From: Coriobacteriaceae bacterium AF08-21
GTDB lineage: Bacteria > Actinomycetota > Coriobacteriia > Coriobacteriales > Coriobacteriaceae
NCBI GenBank assembly: GCA_027687465.1
Contig: JAQCQR010000002.1
Location: 62,001 to 126,000, forward strand
Length of the DNA stretch: 64,000 nucleotides
Direction: 5' to 3'
In this document: one piece after another, positions 8,321 through 16,628 of the stretch
Numbering within the stretch: position 1 is the first letter of the stretch
Layout: each line of letters starts with the position of its first letter
Translations under genes and position numbers: made by a program
Notes under the pieces: generated by a model
The model's database searches: none
The model's input: the letters and a program-made list of their open reading frames with translations, nothing else
What the model was told of the DNA's origin: nothing

Positions 8321-9289
8321 TTAGTACTGCTCGACGCCCATGTAGCGACGAACCTCGGGGCTGTGGTCAAACACCTTGCCGCGGGCGGCGCGCAGCTCGC
8401 AGCTCATGTTGTAGAAGAAGATCGGCTCCAGGTACGAACGCACGCTGGCGGGCACGTCGCCTACGCCGTACTCGAGCGCATCGAGCACCATGACCGTATC
8501 GGTGTGCGTGTTGAGAAACGCCAGCGCGCGCTCCTCCATGGGGCGGCACTCGCCCGCGCCAAGCTGCACAAAGTAGAACACGCCGGGCTCGGTGGCCTCG
8601 AAGGGACCGTGGAAGTACTCACCAGAGTGGATGTAGCAGCAGTGCTGCCACTGCATCTCCATGAGCGAGCAGATGGCCATGGCGTAGGTTTGGCTAAAGT
8701 TGGGGCCGGACCCCAGGATGTAGAAGAACTTGTGCTGCTGGCAGAGCTCGGCAAAGCGGTCGCCCAGCTCGGCGTTGACCTTCTCGCGGGCGGCGGGCAG
8801 CAGCGCGTCCATCCGCTTGAGGCCAGCGTACATGTTGGCGAGCGCCTCGTAGCCTTCCTGCTGGTCGAGCAGCTCGGCAGCCATCAGAACACCGATGCCC
8901 TGCGGGACCTCAGCCTGCGACTCGCCCTTGCCCCACGGATAGACCCAGGTTGTCCACTTGCCGTTGTCGATCTTGGAACCCGCATAGTCGGTCATAGTCA
9001 CGACCTCGGCGCCGGCTGCCAGCGCCATCTCGCAACCGTCGACGACCTCCTGCGTGTTACCGCTGTGGCTGCAGGCGACGACGAGCGATTTCGGCCCCAG
9101 GCTCTTGGGGGCCATCAGGCAAAACTCGCGCGCGGTGTAGACCGTCGAGGCAAACGTGGTGGCCTCGCGCTTGAGCAGCTCGTTGGCCGGCATTAAGTCG
9201 ATCATCGAACCGCCGCAGGCGATCCAAAAGACGTTCTCGATCTTACCCTTGCGCTCGATAATTTCCTGAATCAGATCGTGTGCGTCCAC
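8321..9289 (-). CDS. SIS-domain sugar isomerase/deglycase, FrlB-like (SIS1)
   Basis: A 322-residue two-SIS-domain protein resembling FrlB/GfrF-type enzymes that split 6-phosphorylated Amadori compounds into glucose-6-phosphate and an amine. The phosphosugar loop CSHSGNTQEV is at residues 73-82, and the conserved SGEYFHGPFE carries the putative catalytic Glu224 and His227. Start is GTG with AGGAGG eight bases upstream. It lies directly downstream of a GntR gene, with two candidate operators in the gap. Substrate not determinable; glucosamine-6-phosphate-type isomerisation is the alternative. Paralogs are at 15553 and 22440. Confidence 0.85.
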   Translation of the reverse strand: MDAHDLIQEIIERKGKIENVFWIACGGSMIDLMPANELLKREATTFASTVYTAREFCLMAPKSLGPKSLVVACSHSGNTQEVVDGCEMALAAGAEVVTMTDYAGSKIDNGKWTTWVYPWGKGESQAEVPQGIGVLMAAELLDQQEGYEALANMYAGLKRMDALLPAAREKVNAELGDRFAELCQQHKFFYILGSGPNFSQTYAMAICSLMEMQWQHCCYIHSGEYFHGPFEATEPGVFYFVQLGAGECRPMEERALAFLNTHTDTVMVLDALEYGVGDVPASVRSYLEPIFFYNMSCELRAARGKVFDHSPEVRRYMGVEQY

Positions 9290-9345
9290 GGTGACGCTCC
9301 TCCTTGTGTGGCGGCTTTGGACGACGGCAGCTCGTACCTGCAGTC

Positions 9346-9428
9346 GTTCTATGTTGTTCTATTTATAGCATGCAAGCAGGTGCCCGTGAAGTCATTTCAG
9401 CAAATTTGTTCTATGTTGTTCTATCTAT
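9346..9428. promoter_or_regulatory. Two 21-bp direct repeats, candidate GntR operators
   Basis: GTTCTATGTTGTTCTATYTAT occurs at 9346-9366 and again at 9408-9428, with one difference. Each copy itself contains GTTCTAT twice. The pair occupies the short region between the GntR gene and the SIS1 gene and is A+T-rich in a GC-rich setting. This fits autoregulation and control of SIS1. Confidence 0.6.
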
Positions 9429-9433
9429 GGACG

Positions 9434-10189
9434 TTAGATGTCGAACACGTAGCGCGAGCCCACGATCTTTTGGCGCCCGAGCAGCAGGGGCCGCCCGTCC
9501 GCATCGGTAAAGTACGCCTCCATATAGAAGAGTGGCTCGCCGGCCGGCACCTCCAACAGCGGGGCCGCCTGAGCATCGGCAAGCGCAATCTCCACGGTAC
9601 AGGGGTCGGACTTGAGCGGCGCGCGGCCCGAATGCTCGGCAACGAGCGCAAAGATCGAGTTATCGGCGAGGTCCTCGTCGGCAAGCGTCTGCAGGTAGGG
9701 ATGGTCGGCCAGCACAAAGGCGTTGTTCTCGAGCATGACGGGGATGCCGTCGGCCGTGCGCACGCGCTCGACCACGATGAGCTCGCAGCCGGGCTCCACG
9801 CCAAAGAACGCCGCATCCTCGCGCGTCGCCGCGACCACCGTGCGCGACACCAAACGCGCTCCGGCCACCATGTCGTTGGCGGCACAACCCTCAGTAAAGC
9901 TCTGGACGTCGCCTTTCTGGACAATCTTGCGCTTGAGCTTGGGAGCGCACACAAAGGTGCCCCTCCCCTGCTGTCGGTTGAGATATCCCGCGCGCGACAG
10001 CTCCTCGATGGCGCGGCGCACGGTGATGCGTCCCACGCCGTAAGACTTCGCGAGCTCCATCTCGGAAGGGATGCGCGAGCCGGCCGCATACACGCCGCGC
10101 GCGATCTCGCCCTTCAGGTCGTCCATGACCTGCTGGTACAGCGGTACGGCGGATACGCCAGCGCGGTCGGTTTTATCGTCGGTTGCCAT
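9434..10189 (-). CDS. GntR-family regulator with UTRA domain, next to SIS1
   Basis: A 251-residue GntR/HutC regulator: winged helix at about residues 15-85 (PLYQQVMDDLKGEIARGVY, then GRITVRRAIEELSRAGYL) and a UTRA effector domain to the C-terminus. Its start codon lies only two bases past the RecQ stop, with a GGAG site inside the RecQ 3' end, so it may be cotranscribed and coupled with recQ. The two direct repeats immediately downstream, before SIS1, are its likely targets. It probably senses the phosphorylated substrate of SIS1. Confidence 0.9.
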   Translation of the reverse strand: MATDDKTDRAGVSAVPLYQQVMDDLKGEIARGVYAAGSRIPSEMELAKSYGVGRITVRRAIEELSRAGYLNRQQGRGTFVCAPKLKRKIVQKGDVQSFTEGCAANDMVAGARLVSRTVVAATREDAAFFGVEPGCELIVVERVRTADGIPVMLENNAFVLADHPYLQTLADEDLADNSIFALVAEHSGRAPLKSDPCTVEIALADAQAAPLLEVPAGEPLFYMEAYFTDADGRPLLLGRQKIVGSRYVFDI

Positions 10190-10191
10190 CG

Positions 10192-12171
10192 TTACGCTCC
10201 ATCCCGCGCATGCTCGGATTCAAACTCTTCAATCGCCGCCATAAACTGCTCGCCAAAGGCGTCGGCCTTTTTCTCGCCAATGCCGTTGACCTGAATCAGC
10301 TCGTCGCGCGTCTGCGGGCGCAGGCGGCACAGGCCGCGCAGGGCCTTGTCGGAAAAGACCATGTACGGCGCCATCTCGAGCTCGGTCGAGATTTCCTTGC
10401 GCAGGGCGCGCAGGCGCTCGAACAGCTCGGCATCGTCGCCCACGCGCGGACGCTGATCCAGCTCGGCCTCCTCGCGCAGCAGATCCACCGCACGGCGAGC
10501 ACGGGCCGAGGCCTTGCGCTTGGACGCGCGGCGCTTAACAGTAAAGGCAAACGCCTCGTCCTCGACCTCGCCGGCACGCGGACCCAGGCCCACGACCGGA
10601 TACTGCCCCTGCGAGGTGGCCAAATAACCGCGGCCGCACAGCTGGCCGATGATGTCCTTGATGCGGCCGACCGATTCGCTCGACAGCTCACCATAGCCGC
10701 GATCCTCGTCCAGATGCATCTGGCGAATGCGCTCGGTGTTGCCGCCGTGAAGCACATCGGCGATGAGCGACTTGCCAAAGCGCATGGGACGCGTGGCCAC
10801 ATAGCGCACGGTGGCGCGGGCCATATCGGTGACGTCCTCGACCTCGAACTGCGTGAGGCAGTTGCTGCAGTTGCCACAGCCCTCGGCTTCGTCCGTGGCG
10901 GTGCCGCCCGCGGCGGCTGTCGCATGCTCGGCCGCGGCCTCGTCGCCAAAGTAGCGCAGCATGTATTCGCGCAGGCAGCCGGTGGTGTTGCAGTAGCCTT
11001 CCATCTGGCTGAGCAGGCGGTAACGGTTCTGGAGCGCCCACGCGCGTTGCTCGTCATCGAGCGCCTCGTCGGCAGCGTCGCCGCAGTCGATCAAAAAACG
11101 ACGCATGCGAAAATCGTTGCCGTTCCACAGCAAATGGCAGCTGGCCGGGTCGCCGTCGCGGCCGGCGCGGCCCGCCTCCTGGTAGTAGGCCTCGATGCTC
11201 TCGGGCACGTTGTTGTGAATCACGTAGCGCACGTTGGGCTTGTCGATGCCCATGCCAAAGGCGTTGGTGGCAACCATCACCTGAATATCGTCGTCGATAA
11301 AGGCGCGCTGGCTTTGGCGGCGGGCGTCGTTGCCCATGCCGGCATGGTAGCGACCAACGCGAATGCCGCTGGGGCCCAGAGCCTCGGTAAGCTCTCCTGC
11401 CAGCGCATCGACGGTCTTGCGGGTCGAGCAATACACGATGCCGCTCTCGCTCGAATGCGCAATCACATAGTCGCGCACCCACGCGGTCTTAGCCTTGTCG
11501 CCCATCTCCTCGCAGCCAAAGTAGAGGTTCTTGCGATCGAAGCCCGTCACCACCGTCGCCGGGTTTTGCAGGCCGAGCATCTGCTGAATGTCCGCACGCA
11601 CGCGCTCAGTCGCTGTAGCAGTAAAGGCCGCCACGATGGGGCGCTGCGGCAGGGAATCGATGAACTCGCGAATCTGCAGGTAGGCGGGGCGGAAATCCTG
11701 GCCCCACTGGCTTACGCAGTGAGCCTCGTCAATGGCCACGAGCGGCACGCCGATGCCGCCGTCCGCCGCGGCCTCCTGCGCAAAGGCTAAAAAGCGCGGC
11801 TCGAGCAGGCGCTCGGGCGCCACGTACATAAGCTGGTAGCGGCCCTCGCGTGCGCGCTTGAGCACGGTGTTTTGCTGGGCCGGAGTAAGGCTGGAGTTGA
11901 GATAGCTGGGTCGCGCGCCCGCCGCGAGCAACGCACGGGTCTGGTCCTCCATAAGGGAGAGCAACGGACTCACCACAAAGGTAATGCCGGGCAGCATGAG
12001 CGCGGGCACCTGGTAGCAAATGGACTTGCCGGCGCCCGTGGGCATAACACCCAGCGCGTCGCGACCGGCAAGAATCGCATCGACCATGCGGTCCTGTCCC
12101 GGGCGAAACGAGATGTAGCCAAAATAGGCGCCGAGCGTGTCGAGCGCCATCTGCTGCATGCTATCGATCAT
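10192..12171 (-). CDS. recQ: ATP-dependent DNA helicase RecQ
   Basis: A 659-residue RecQ with the canonical order. The superfamily 2 helicase core carries Walker A in MPTGAGKSICYQVPAL and the DEAH box in AIDEAHCVSQWG. The zinc-binding RecQ-C region has CLREYMLRYFGD and later CGNCSNC. A winged helix and a C-terminal HRDC domain follow (DELIQVNGIGEKKADAFGEQF). It unwinds forked and recombination intermediates in DNA repair. The ATG has AGGAAACC upstream. The gene is followed at once by the GntR gene. Confidence 0.97.
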   Translation of the reverse strand: MIDSMQQMALDTLGAYFGYISFRPGQDRMVDAILAGRDALGVMPTGAGKSICYQVPALMLPGITFVVSPLLSLMEDQTRALLAAGARPSYLNSSLTPAQQNTVLKRAREGRYQLMYVAPERLLEPRFLAFAQEAAADGGIGVPLVAIDEAHCVSQWGQDFRPAYLQIREFIDSLPQRPIVAAFTATATERVRADIQQMLGLQNPATVVTGFDRKNLYFGCEEMGDKAKTAWVRDYVIAHSSESGIVYCSTRKTVDALAGELTEALGPSGIRVGRYHAGMGNDARRQSQRAFIDDDIQVMVATNAFGMGIDKPNVRYVIHNNVPESIEAYYQEAGRAGRDGDPASCHLLWNGNDFRMRRFLIDCGDAADEALDDEQRAWALQNRYRLLSQMEGYCNTTGCLREYMLRYFGDEAAAEHATAAAGGTATDEAEGCGNCSNCLTQFEVEDVTDMARATVRYVATRPMRFGKSLIADVLHGGNTERIRQMHLDEDRGYGELSSESVGRIKDIIGQLCGRGYLATSQGQYPVVGLGPRAGEVEDEAFAFTVKRRASKRKASARARRAVDLLREEAELDQRPRVGDDAELFERLRALRKEISTELEMAPYMVFSDKALRGLCRLRPQTRDELIQVNGIGEKKADAFGEQFMAAIEEFESEHARDGA

Positions 12172-12299
12172 GGTTTCCTAACGTCCAAGTCATCTGCCGC
12201 CGATTATACGCCGCCACGCGGACCGGTGCCCCACGGTTGCCGACCACGGGCAACGCAATCCGAAGGGAACGAGCGTAGATTTTCGGACACTTGCCAAAC

Positions 12300-12394
12300 G
12301 AGCGTGGATAATCTCCCTCTTTGGACCCGATATGGAGCCAAAAACGGGAGATTATCCACGCTCATTCTGCGAGTAGTCGTTGGGGACGTTCTTG
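12300..12394. repeat. Palindromic repeat family B copy 1 plus GTAGTCGTTGGGGACGTTC motif
   Basis: An 18-base arm at 12300-12317 (GAGCGTGGATAATCTCCC) is perfectly mirrored at 12346-12363; the 28-base loop contains a further TTTGG/CCAAA pair. Directly after, at 12371-12394, is GAGTAGTCGTTGGGGACG..., which recurs at 54087, again beside a family B palindrome. No gene is seen in 12172-12577. Confidence 0.8.
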
Positions 12395-12435
12395 ATAAGC
12401 GCGGAAACGTCGCCGGTTGAGCATAAGTCAGCGAA

Positions 12436-12531
12436 AACGCCCCTAAGCGAGCAAGGTGACGTGAAAGAGGAGGGAAGCGTACTTCGGTACGCGACCGACG
12501 ATTGAACGTCAGATTGCCGCTTAGGGGCGTT
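12436..12531. ncRNA. Nested 96-nt inverted repeat, candidate structured RNA
   Basis: Outer arms AACGCCCCTAAGCG at 12436-12449 and 12518-12531 are perfect. A second stem pairs GCAAGGTGACGT with ACGTCAGATTGC at two mismatches. The centre is GCGTAC-TTCG-GTACGC (12477-12492), a UUCG tetraloop hairpin. The right part of the element recurs at 27371-27403. Transcription is not shown; it could equally be a DNA-level repeat. Confidence 0.45.
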
Positions 12532-12545
12532 TGCAGCGTCGAGCC

Positions 12546-12572
12546 GTTGCGCGGTTTGGAAAACCGCGCAAC
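12546..12572 (-). terminator. Hairpin downstream of GntR gene
   Basis: GTTGCGCGGTTT (12546-12557) and AAACCGCGCAAC (12561-12572) form a perfect 12-bp stem with a 3-base loop, five bases past the GntR stop. There is no T-run, so termination is uncertain. Confidence 0.45.
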
Positions 12573-12577
12573 TAGAG

Positions 12578-13297
12578 CTACATGACCATGACGTAGCGCG
12601 ATCCCACGTAGTACTGCTTACCCATCAGGACCGGCTCGCCATTGGGGCCGATAAAGCCGGCACGCAGGTTGAGCAGCGGATCGTGCGGGGCAATGCCCAG
12701 CTCGGTGGCCTGCTCGGCGTTGGCACGAACGGCCTCGACCGTACGGTAGCCAACCGAGACGATCGGTGTTCCGCCAACACGCTCGACCTCGGCAAAAATC
12801 GACTTGTCCTCAAGATCGGCCGTCAACAGCTCGCGGTATGCATCAAACGGCACAAAGATGTTTTCCTCAAAGATGGGCTCGCCGTCGGCCGTGCGCACGC
12901 GCTTAATATGCAGCAGCAGCGCATCCTTCTGCAGACCAAAGAATTCCATCTCGTTTTGGCGCGCCGGCACAATCTGGCGATCGACCACGTGCGCGCCGGC
13001 CTTCATGCCATTGTCGGCACACAACGCAGTAAACGTCTGCAGCGTCGAAGCATGGAACTGGCGATTGATGTGCGGCGTGGAGACAAAGGTGCCGCGGCCC
13101 TGCTGCTTAACCAGGTAGCCATCGGAGCACAGCTCCTCGACGGCGCGACGCACCGTAATGCGGCTCACCTCGTACTGCTCGGCAAGCTCAAGCTCGGACG
13201 GGATGCGCTCCTTAGGTGCATAAACACCTTTCTCGATCGCTTCCTTGATCTCGTCGTAAATCTGCTGGTAAAGCGGTGCATTTTTGGGCGCTGGCAT
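12578..13297 (-). CDS. GntR-family regulator with UTRA domain, putative regulator of the PTS/SIS regulon
   Basis: A 239-residue GntR/HutC protein: winged helix with PLYQQIYDEIKEAIEKGVY and SRITVRRAVEELCSDGYL, then a UTRA domain. It is closely similar in layout to the 9434-10189 protein (both end GSRYV...). Upstream, at 13335-13347, is ACGT-N5-ACGT, the same motif found before the PTS operon at 19362 and the exporter at 20635. This makes it the best candidate for the local regulator, probably autoregulated. No clear strong ribosome site; AAGAGTGA lies upstream. Confidence 0.9.
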   Translation of the reverse strand: MPAPKNAPLYQQIYDEIKEAIEKGVYAPKERIPSELELAEQYEVSRITVRRAVEELCSDGYLVKQQGRGTFVSTPHINRQFHASTLQTFTALCADNGMKAGAHVVDRQIVPARQNEMEFFGLQKDALLLHIKRVRTADGEPIFEENIFVPFDAYRELLTADLEDKSIFAEVERVGGTPIVSVGYRTVEAVRANAEQATELGIAPHDPLLNLRAGFIGPNGEPVLMGKQYYVGSRYVMVM

Positions 13298-13334
13298 ATC
13301 TGATCACTCTTATCAAAATATCGAAATAACTAAT

Positions 13335-13347
13335 ACGTATATAACGT
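13335..13347. promoter_or_regulatory. ACGT-N5-ACGT motif upstream of gntR
   Basis: ACGTATATAACGT lies 38 bases upstream of the GntR start in an A+T-rich promoter region. It matches the sites at 19362-19374 and 20635-20647. Confidence 0.6.
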
Positions 13348-13401
13348 CTTTTTATATGTTACCTTAGTTTGATAAAACGATACACCGCATACAGCAAATC
13401 T

Positions 13402-14409
13402 TTACTTGCCGTCGTCCTGCTGCAAGCTTTCCTGATCGTGCAGACGGGCCTGCCTGCTGGCCATGCGCGCGGGCTTGTCGGGATCGGGTACGGCCGTAGG
13501 CATAGGCTCGTCGACATGACCGCCCCACCAGCCGCCCACAAAGTTGAGCGTGTGGAACACATTGATCACGGCGCCGGGATCAATGTCGCACACCAACTTG
13601 ATGATGTCCTGGCTCTCGTAGGTCGAGACAACGGTGTGCAGCAGGTACATCTTTTCGCGGCTGTATCCGCCAACGACCTCGGCGCAGCTGATGCCGTGCT
13701 GAAAATGGTCGATATAGGCGTTCATGACCTCGTCGGCCTTGCGCGTCGTGATCTGCAGCGTTACGCGGTCATAGCGGCGGTAGAAGCTGTCGATGGTCTT
13801 GGTCGAAATAAACTGGAACACGATGGAGTACGCCGCGTTGTCCCAGCCAAACATAAAGCCAAAGATCGCCAGGATAAAACAGTTAAAGCCAAAGATAACG
13901 CCCCAGATGGTCTTGCCCGTGTGGTTGGAAACCCACAGCGCGATAAAGTCGGTACCGCCGGTGGATGCGCCGGACTTGAGCGCGATGGCAGCGCCCAGGC
14001 CCGAGACCACGCCGCCAAAAATGATGAGCATGATCTTGTCGCCCAAAAACGGGGCGAAGTGAAAGATATTGAGAAACAGCGACGAAAGCACGACCTGCAT
14101 CATCGAGAAGATGACGAAGCGCTTGCTGATGCCGCTCCAGCACAGAAGCGCCACGGGGATGTTGAGCGCGAGCATGCCGAGCGAGATGTCGATATGAACG
14201 CCGCCAAGCGAGGTAACGCGATCGAGCAGGACCGCGACGCCGGTGAGGCCGCTCGGAAGCAGGTCGGCGGGGCGAATGAACGCCTGGATCAGGAATGTCT
14301 GGAGAACGGCGGAAATTGCGACCGCCACAGCAGTGATGGCGCGGCGGACAATGGTAAGGCGGCCGAGCACGAGCACGCGGTCCGTGAGCTGATCGATGGC
14401 GTTCGCCAC
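13402..14409 (-). CDS. YitT-family membrane protein (DUF2179)
   Basis: A 335-residue protein with several hydrophobic segments in the first 210 residues, including the family glycine-rich stretch FGGVVSGLGAAIALKSGASTGGTD. A soluble C-terminal DUF2179-like domain follows (about residues 210-290, VTLQITTRKADEVMNAY and YLLHTVVSTYESQDI). Start is GTG with AAAGGAG at seven bases. The family is widespread in Firmicutes and Actinomycetota; its function is not established. It lies upstream of the GntR gene on the same strand, separated by about 100 bases that hold the GntR promoter. Confidence 0.88.
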   Translation of the reverse strand: MANAIDQLTDRVLVLGRLTIVRRAITAVAVAISAVLQTFLIQAFIRPADLLPSGLTGVAVLLDRVTSLGGVHIDISLGMLALNIPVALLCWSGISKRFVIFSMMQVVLSSLFLNIFHFAPFLGDKIMLIIFGGVVSGLGAAIALKSGASTGGTDFIALWVSNHTGKTIWGVIFGFNCFILAIFGFMFGWDNAAYSIVFQFISTKTIDSFYRRYDRVTLQITTRKADEVMNAYIDHFQHGISCAEVVGGYSREKMYLLHTVVSTYESQDIIKLVCDIDPGAVINVFHTLNFVGGWWGGHVDEPMPTAVPDPDKPARMASRQARLHDQESLQQDDGK

Positions 14410-14547
14410 GTAGGCTCCTTTCGAAGGCAGATGTAGTTGTGGGGCATGTCGGCGATTGTAGCATGGAGCGCGAAAGGGCGCTTCAATTCACCCGCTCTCG
14501 ACAACCAAAACGAGCCAGCATCTCCCCAACCAAAGAGCCCAAATTCC

Positions 14548-14667
14548 AAGTGAGTAGACTATTCGCGACCTGTCGAGCACACCCAAAACAGCCACCTCTG
14601 TGACCTGCAGTTTTACTAAGGCAGATTCGCTTTGTGCTCTGCCTGAGCCGAAAAGTCTACTCACTTA
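14548..14667. repeat. Long palindromic repeat family A, copy 1
   Basis: AAGTGAGTAGACT (14548-14560) is perfectly inverted at 14654-14666. About 120 bases in all, matching 24514-24634 at roughly 11 differences by eye, including the whole interior. It sits in the 350-base gap between the YitT and HAD genes, where no ORF is credible. Confidence 0.85.
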
Positions 14668-14762
14668 GTCTGAGTCGGAGCCAAACGGATCAAATCGAAG
14701 CCAAAATGAGCCGATCTGCCGCAAAAGACGCGTGAATCGGTACTTCTCGTAGCGAATTGACG

Positions 14763-15392
14763 CTATAAAGCGGTCAGAATGTCGGCGAGGCTATCGATAA
14801 TGGCATCAGCGGCGGACTGATCCAGGTTGACGCCCTCGTGCGGACGCAGTGCCAGGACGCGGACGCCGGAGCGCTTGCCGGCCTCGATACCCAAAGGCGA
14901 GTCCTCGATAACCAGGCACTCGGCAGGCTCCATACCCAGCGCCTCCATGACACGCAGGTAGATCTCGGGGTCGGGCTTAAACGCGCTGCACTCGTGACCA
15001 CTGATGGTGTAGTCCAGTACGTCGGCGATACCCGCAATCTCCACCAGCTCGTCAATCAACTCACGATACGACGAGCTCGCGATGGCACACTTCACGCCGC
15101 GCTCGTGCAGCTCGCGCATCACCGGCTCCGTCTGCTCGTTGAGCAGCTCGGCATACGGAACGGGGTGGTCCGGGCTGTAGACCTGCTTGTACTCCACGCG
15201 CAGACGCTCGCGCAGCTCAATATCGTCGGGCACCAGCGCCTCCCAAATGGCAGGCTCGTTAGACCCCGAAAGATCGGGGATCTCGTCAAAGTGGAACCCC
15301 TTCTCCTCCATAAACGCCACGCGGCGACGGTTATAGAACCACTCGGTATCGACCAGCACGCCGTCCATATCAAACAGCACTGCCTTGATCAT
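14763..15392 (-). CDS. HAD-superfamily phosphatase/phosphomutase (beta-PGM-like)
   Basis: A 209-residue HAD hydrolase. Motif I is FDMDGVLVDTE at residues 6-16 (Asp nucleophile and general acid two residues on). Motif II is ASSS, and the C-terminal motif is VIEDSPLGIEAGKRSGVRVLAL. The helical cap and DGVLVDTE resemble beta-phosphoglucomutases and related sugar-phosphate phosphatases. The ATG at 15392 follows GGAGGAG at six bases; the ATG at 15398 would abut that site. A family F repeat covers the region just upstream. A role in sugar-phosphate metabolism is plausible; the substrate is unknown. Confidence 0.85.
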   Translation of the reverse strand: MIKAVLFDMDGVLVDTEWFYNRRRVAFMEEKGFHFDEIPDLSGSNEPAIWEALVPDDIELRERLRVEYKQVYSPDHPVPYAELLNEQTEPVMRELHERGVKCAIASSSYRELIDELVEIAGIADVLDYTISGHECSAFKPDPEIYLRVMEALGMEPAECLVIEDSPLGIEAGKRSGVRVLALRPHEGVNLDQSAADAIIDSLADILTAL

Positions 15393-15401
15393 ACGCATCT
15401 C

Positions 15402-15448
15402 CTCCCACCTGCCAAAAAGGGACAGGTTTATTTTGGTAGGTTTTATCT
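15402..15448 (-). repeat. Family F repeat with hairpin, copy 2
   Basis: On the minus strand this reads almost identically to 5138-5184 (CCCAGATAAAACCT, then CCAAAATAAACCTGTCCCTT and TTTGGCAGGT). As in copy 1, it ends directly before the ribosome site of the next gene, here the HAD phosphatase. Confidence 0.75.
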
Positions 15449-15485
15449 GGGGTTTTGCGGCGCGACGGGCGCGCCCTCCCCAGAG

Positions 15486-15521
15486 CAAAAAAGGGGACGG
15501 GGCGCAAACCCCATCCCCTCT
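15486..15521 (-). terminator. Rho-independent terminator of the PTS-SIS2 operon
   Basis: On the minus strand, GAGGGGATGGGG and CCCCGTCCCC form the stem, followed by seven T residues. It lies about 30 bases after the SIS2 stop and separates the operon from the HAD gene. Confidence 0.92.
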
Positions 15522-15552
15522 CAATCAACCTGTAAGGTCTACTTACTTGTGA

Positions 15553-16536
15553 TTAGTAGGAAAGCTTCCACATGTAGCGACGCATGGTCAGCGGGTGCTG
15601 ACGGGCCTCGGCGATCTGGTTGCCGTACTCGCGCATAACGGCGAGGTGCAGCAGCGGGTTGAAGTAGGTGACGACGCTCGCGGGCACGGCGTCGGCCAGG
15701 CCGTAGTCCTTGGAGTCGATCAGAGCGACCTTGGCGCCCATGCGCTTAAGGAAGGTGAGGGCGCGGGCGTCCATCGGACGGGTGGCGCCATCGGACATGA
15801 AGAAGACGTAGGGCTTACCCTCGGTGGAAACCTCGAACGGGCCGTGGAAGTACTCGCCGGTGTTGTAGGCGGCGGCGTCGATCCACTGCATCTCGGTGAA
15901 CAGGAAGGCGGCGTGAGAATAAGCCATCTTCTCGGAGGCACCGGAAGCCATGAAGTAGATCATCTTGTCGTCCTTGAAGTCCTGGGCGAACTGCTTGGCC
16001 AGGCCCTTGGCGGACTGAGCGGCGTTCTCGCAGAGCTCGAAGACATTGGTGAGGCCGGTGATCATGTCCTCGTAGTGGTCATAGCCCTCGGTCTGCTGAA
16101 GGATCTCGACAGCAAGAGCGATGGCGTAGCCGGGCTTCTCGCACTTGGCAGCGTAGTTGGCGTGGAAGCCGTGGACGATGACGTGGTCGGCGTCGACGGT
16201 CAGAGCGGAGCCAGCCTTGTTGGTGAGGGAGACGACCGGGCAGTTGTGCTTCTTGGCGGTCTTGTTGGCCTCGACGGTCTCGGGCGTGGAGCCACCGAGG
16301 GAGCAGGTAATCACGAAGGTGTGCTCGTTGACCCAGGAAGGCGTGTCGTAGTTGAACTCGTTAGCGGTGAAGATCTGAACGTTCAGCTTGTCCGTGTTGT
16401 TGGCCAGGAAGTACTTGGCGGGGTAAAGGTCGGACATGGAAGCACCGCAGCCGACGAAAGCGACGCTGTGGATCTCGTGGTTGGACAGGACGTCAGCGAC
16501 GATCTGCTTAGGGAGGTTAAGGTCGATCTCGTACAT
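15553..16536 (-). CDS. SIS-domain deglycase/isomerase, FrlB-like, last gene of the PTS operon (SIS2)
   Basis: A 327-residue two-SIS-domain protein. The phosphosugar loop is CSLGGSTPETV (residues 78-88), and YNTGEYFHGPFE has putative catalytic Glu228 and His231. The C-terminus RRYMWKLSY is nearly identical to that of SIS3. The start is placed at 16536, nine bases after AAAGGA, since the ATG at 16545 abuts it. Being the last gene after EIIAB, EIIC and EIID, it most likely cleaves the 6-phosphorylated compound they import, as FrlB or GfrF does for fructoselysine or glucoselysine phosphate. Other phosphosugar isomerisations are possible. Confidence 0.85.
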   Translation of the reverse strand: MYEIDLNLPKQIVADVLSNHEIHSVAFVGCGASMSDLYPAKYFLANNTDKLNVQIFTANEFNYDTPSWVNEHTFVITCSLGGSTPETVEANKTAKKHNCPVVSLTNKAGSALTVDADHVIVHGFHANYAAKCEKPGYAIALAVEILQQTEGYDHYEDMITGLTNVFELCENAAQSAKGLAKQFAQDFKDDKMIYFMASGASEKMAYSHAAFLFTEMQWIDAAAYNTGEYFHGPFEVSTEGKPYVFFMSDGATRPMDARALTFLKRMGAKVALIDSKDYGLADAVPASVVTYFNPLLHLAVMREYGNQIAEARQHPLTMRRYMWKLSY

Positions 16537-16628
16537 CTGACACATTCCTTTCGATTTGTTGCGGCGTCACATTGCCGGACGCTCGCAGGGTTACCGTAGT
16601 TAGGACCGAGTCGCCGGCCCGTTGAGGA

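Noticed and set aside
10183-11790. 535-codon plus-strand open frame
   Set aside because: Antisense to recQ; no motif or ribosome site.
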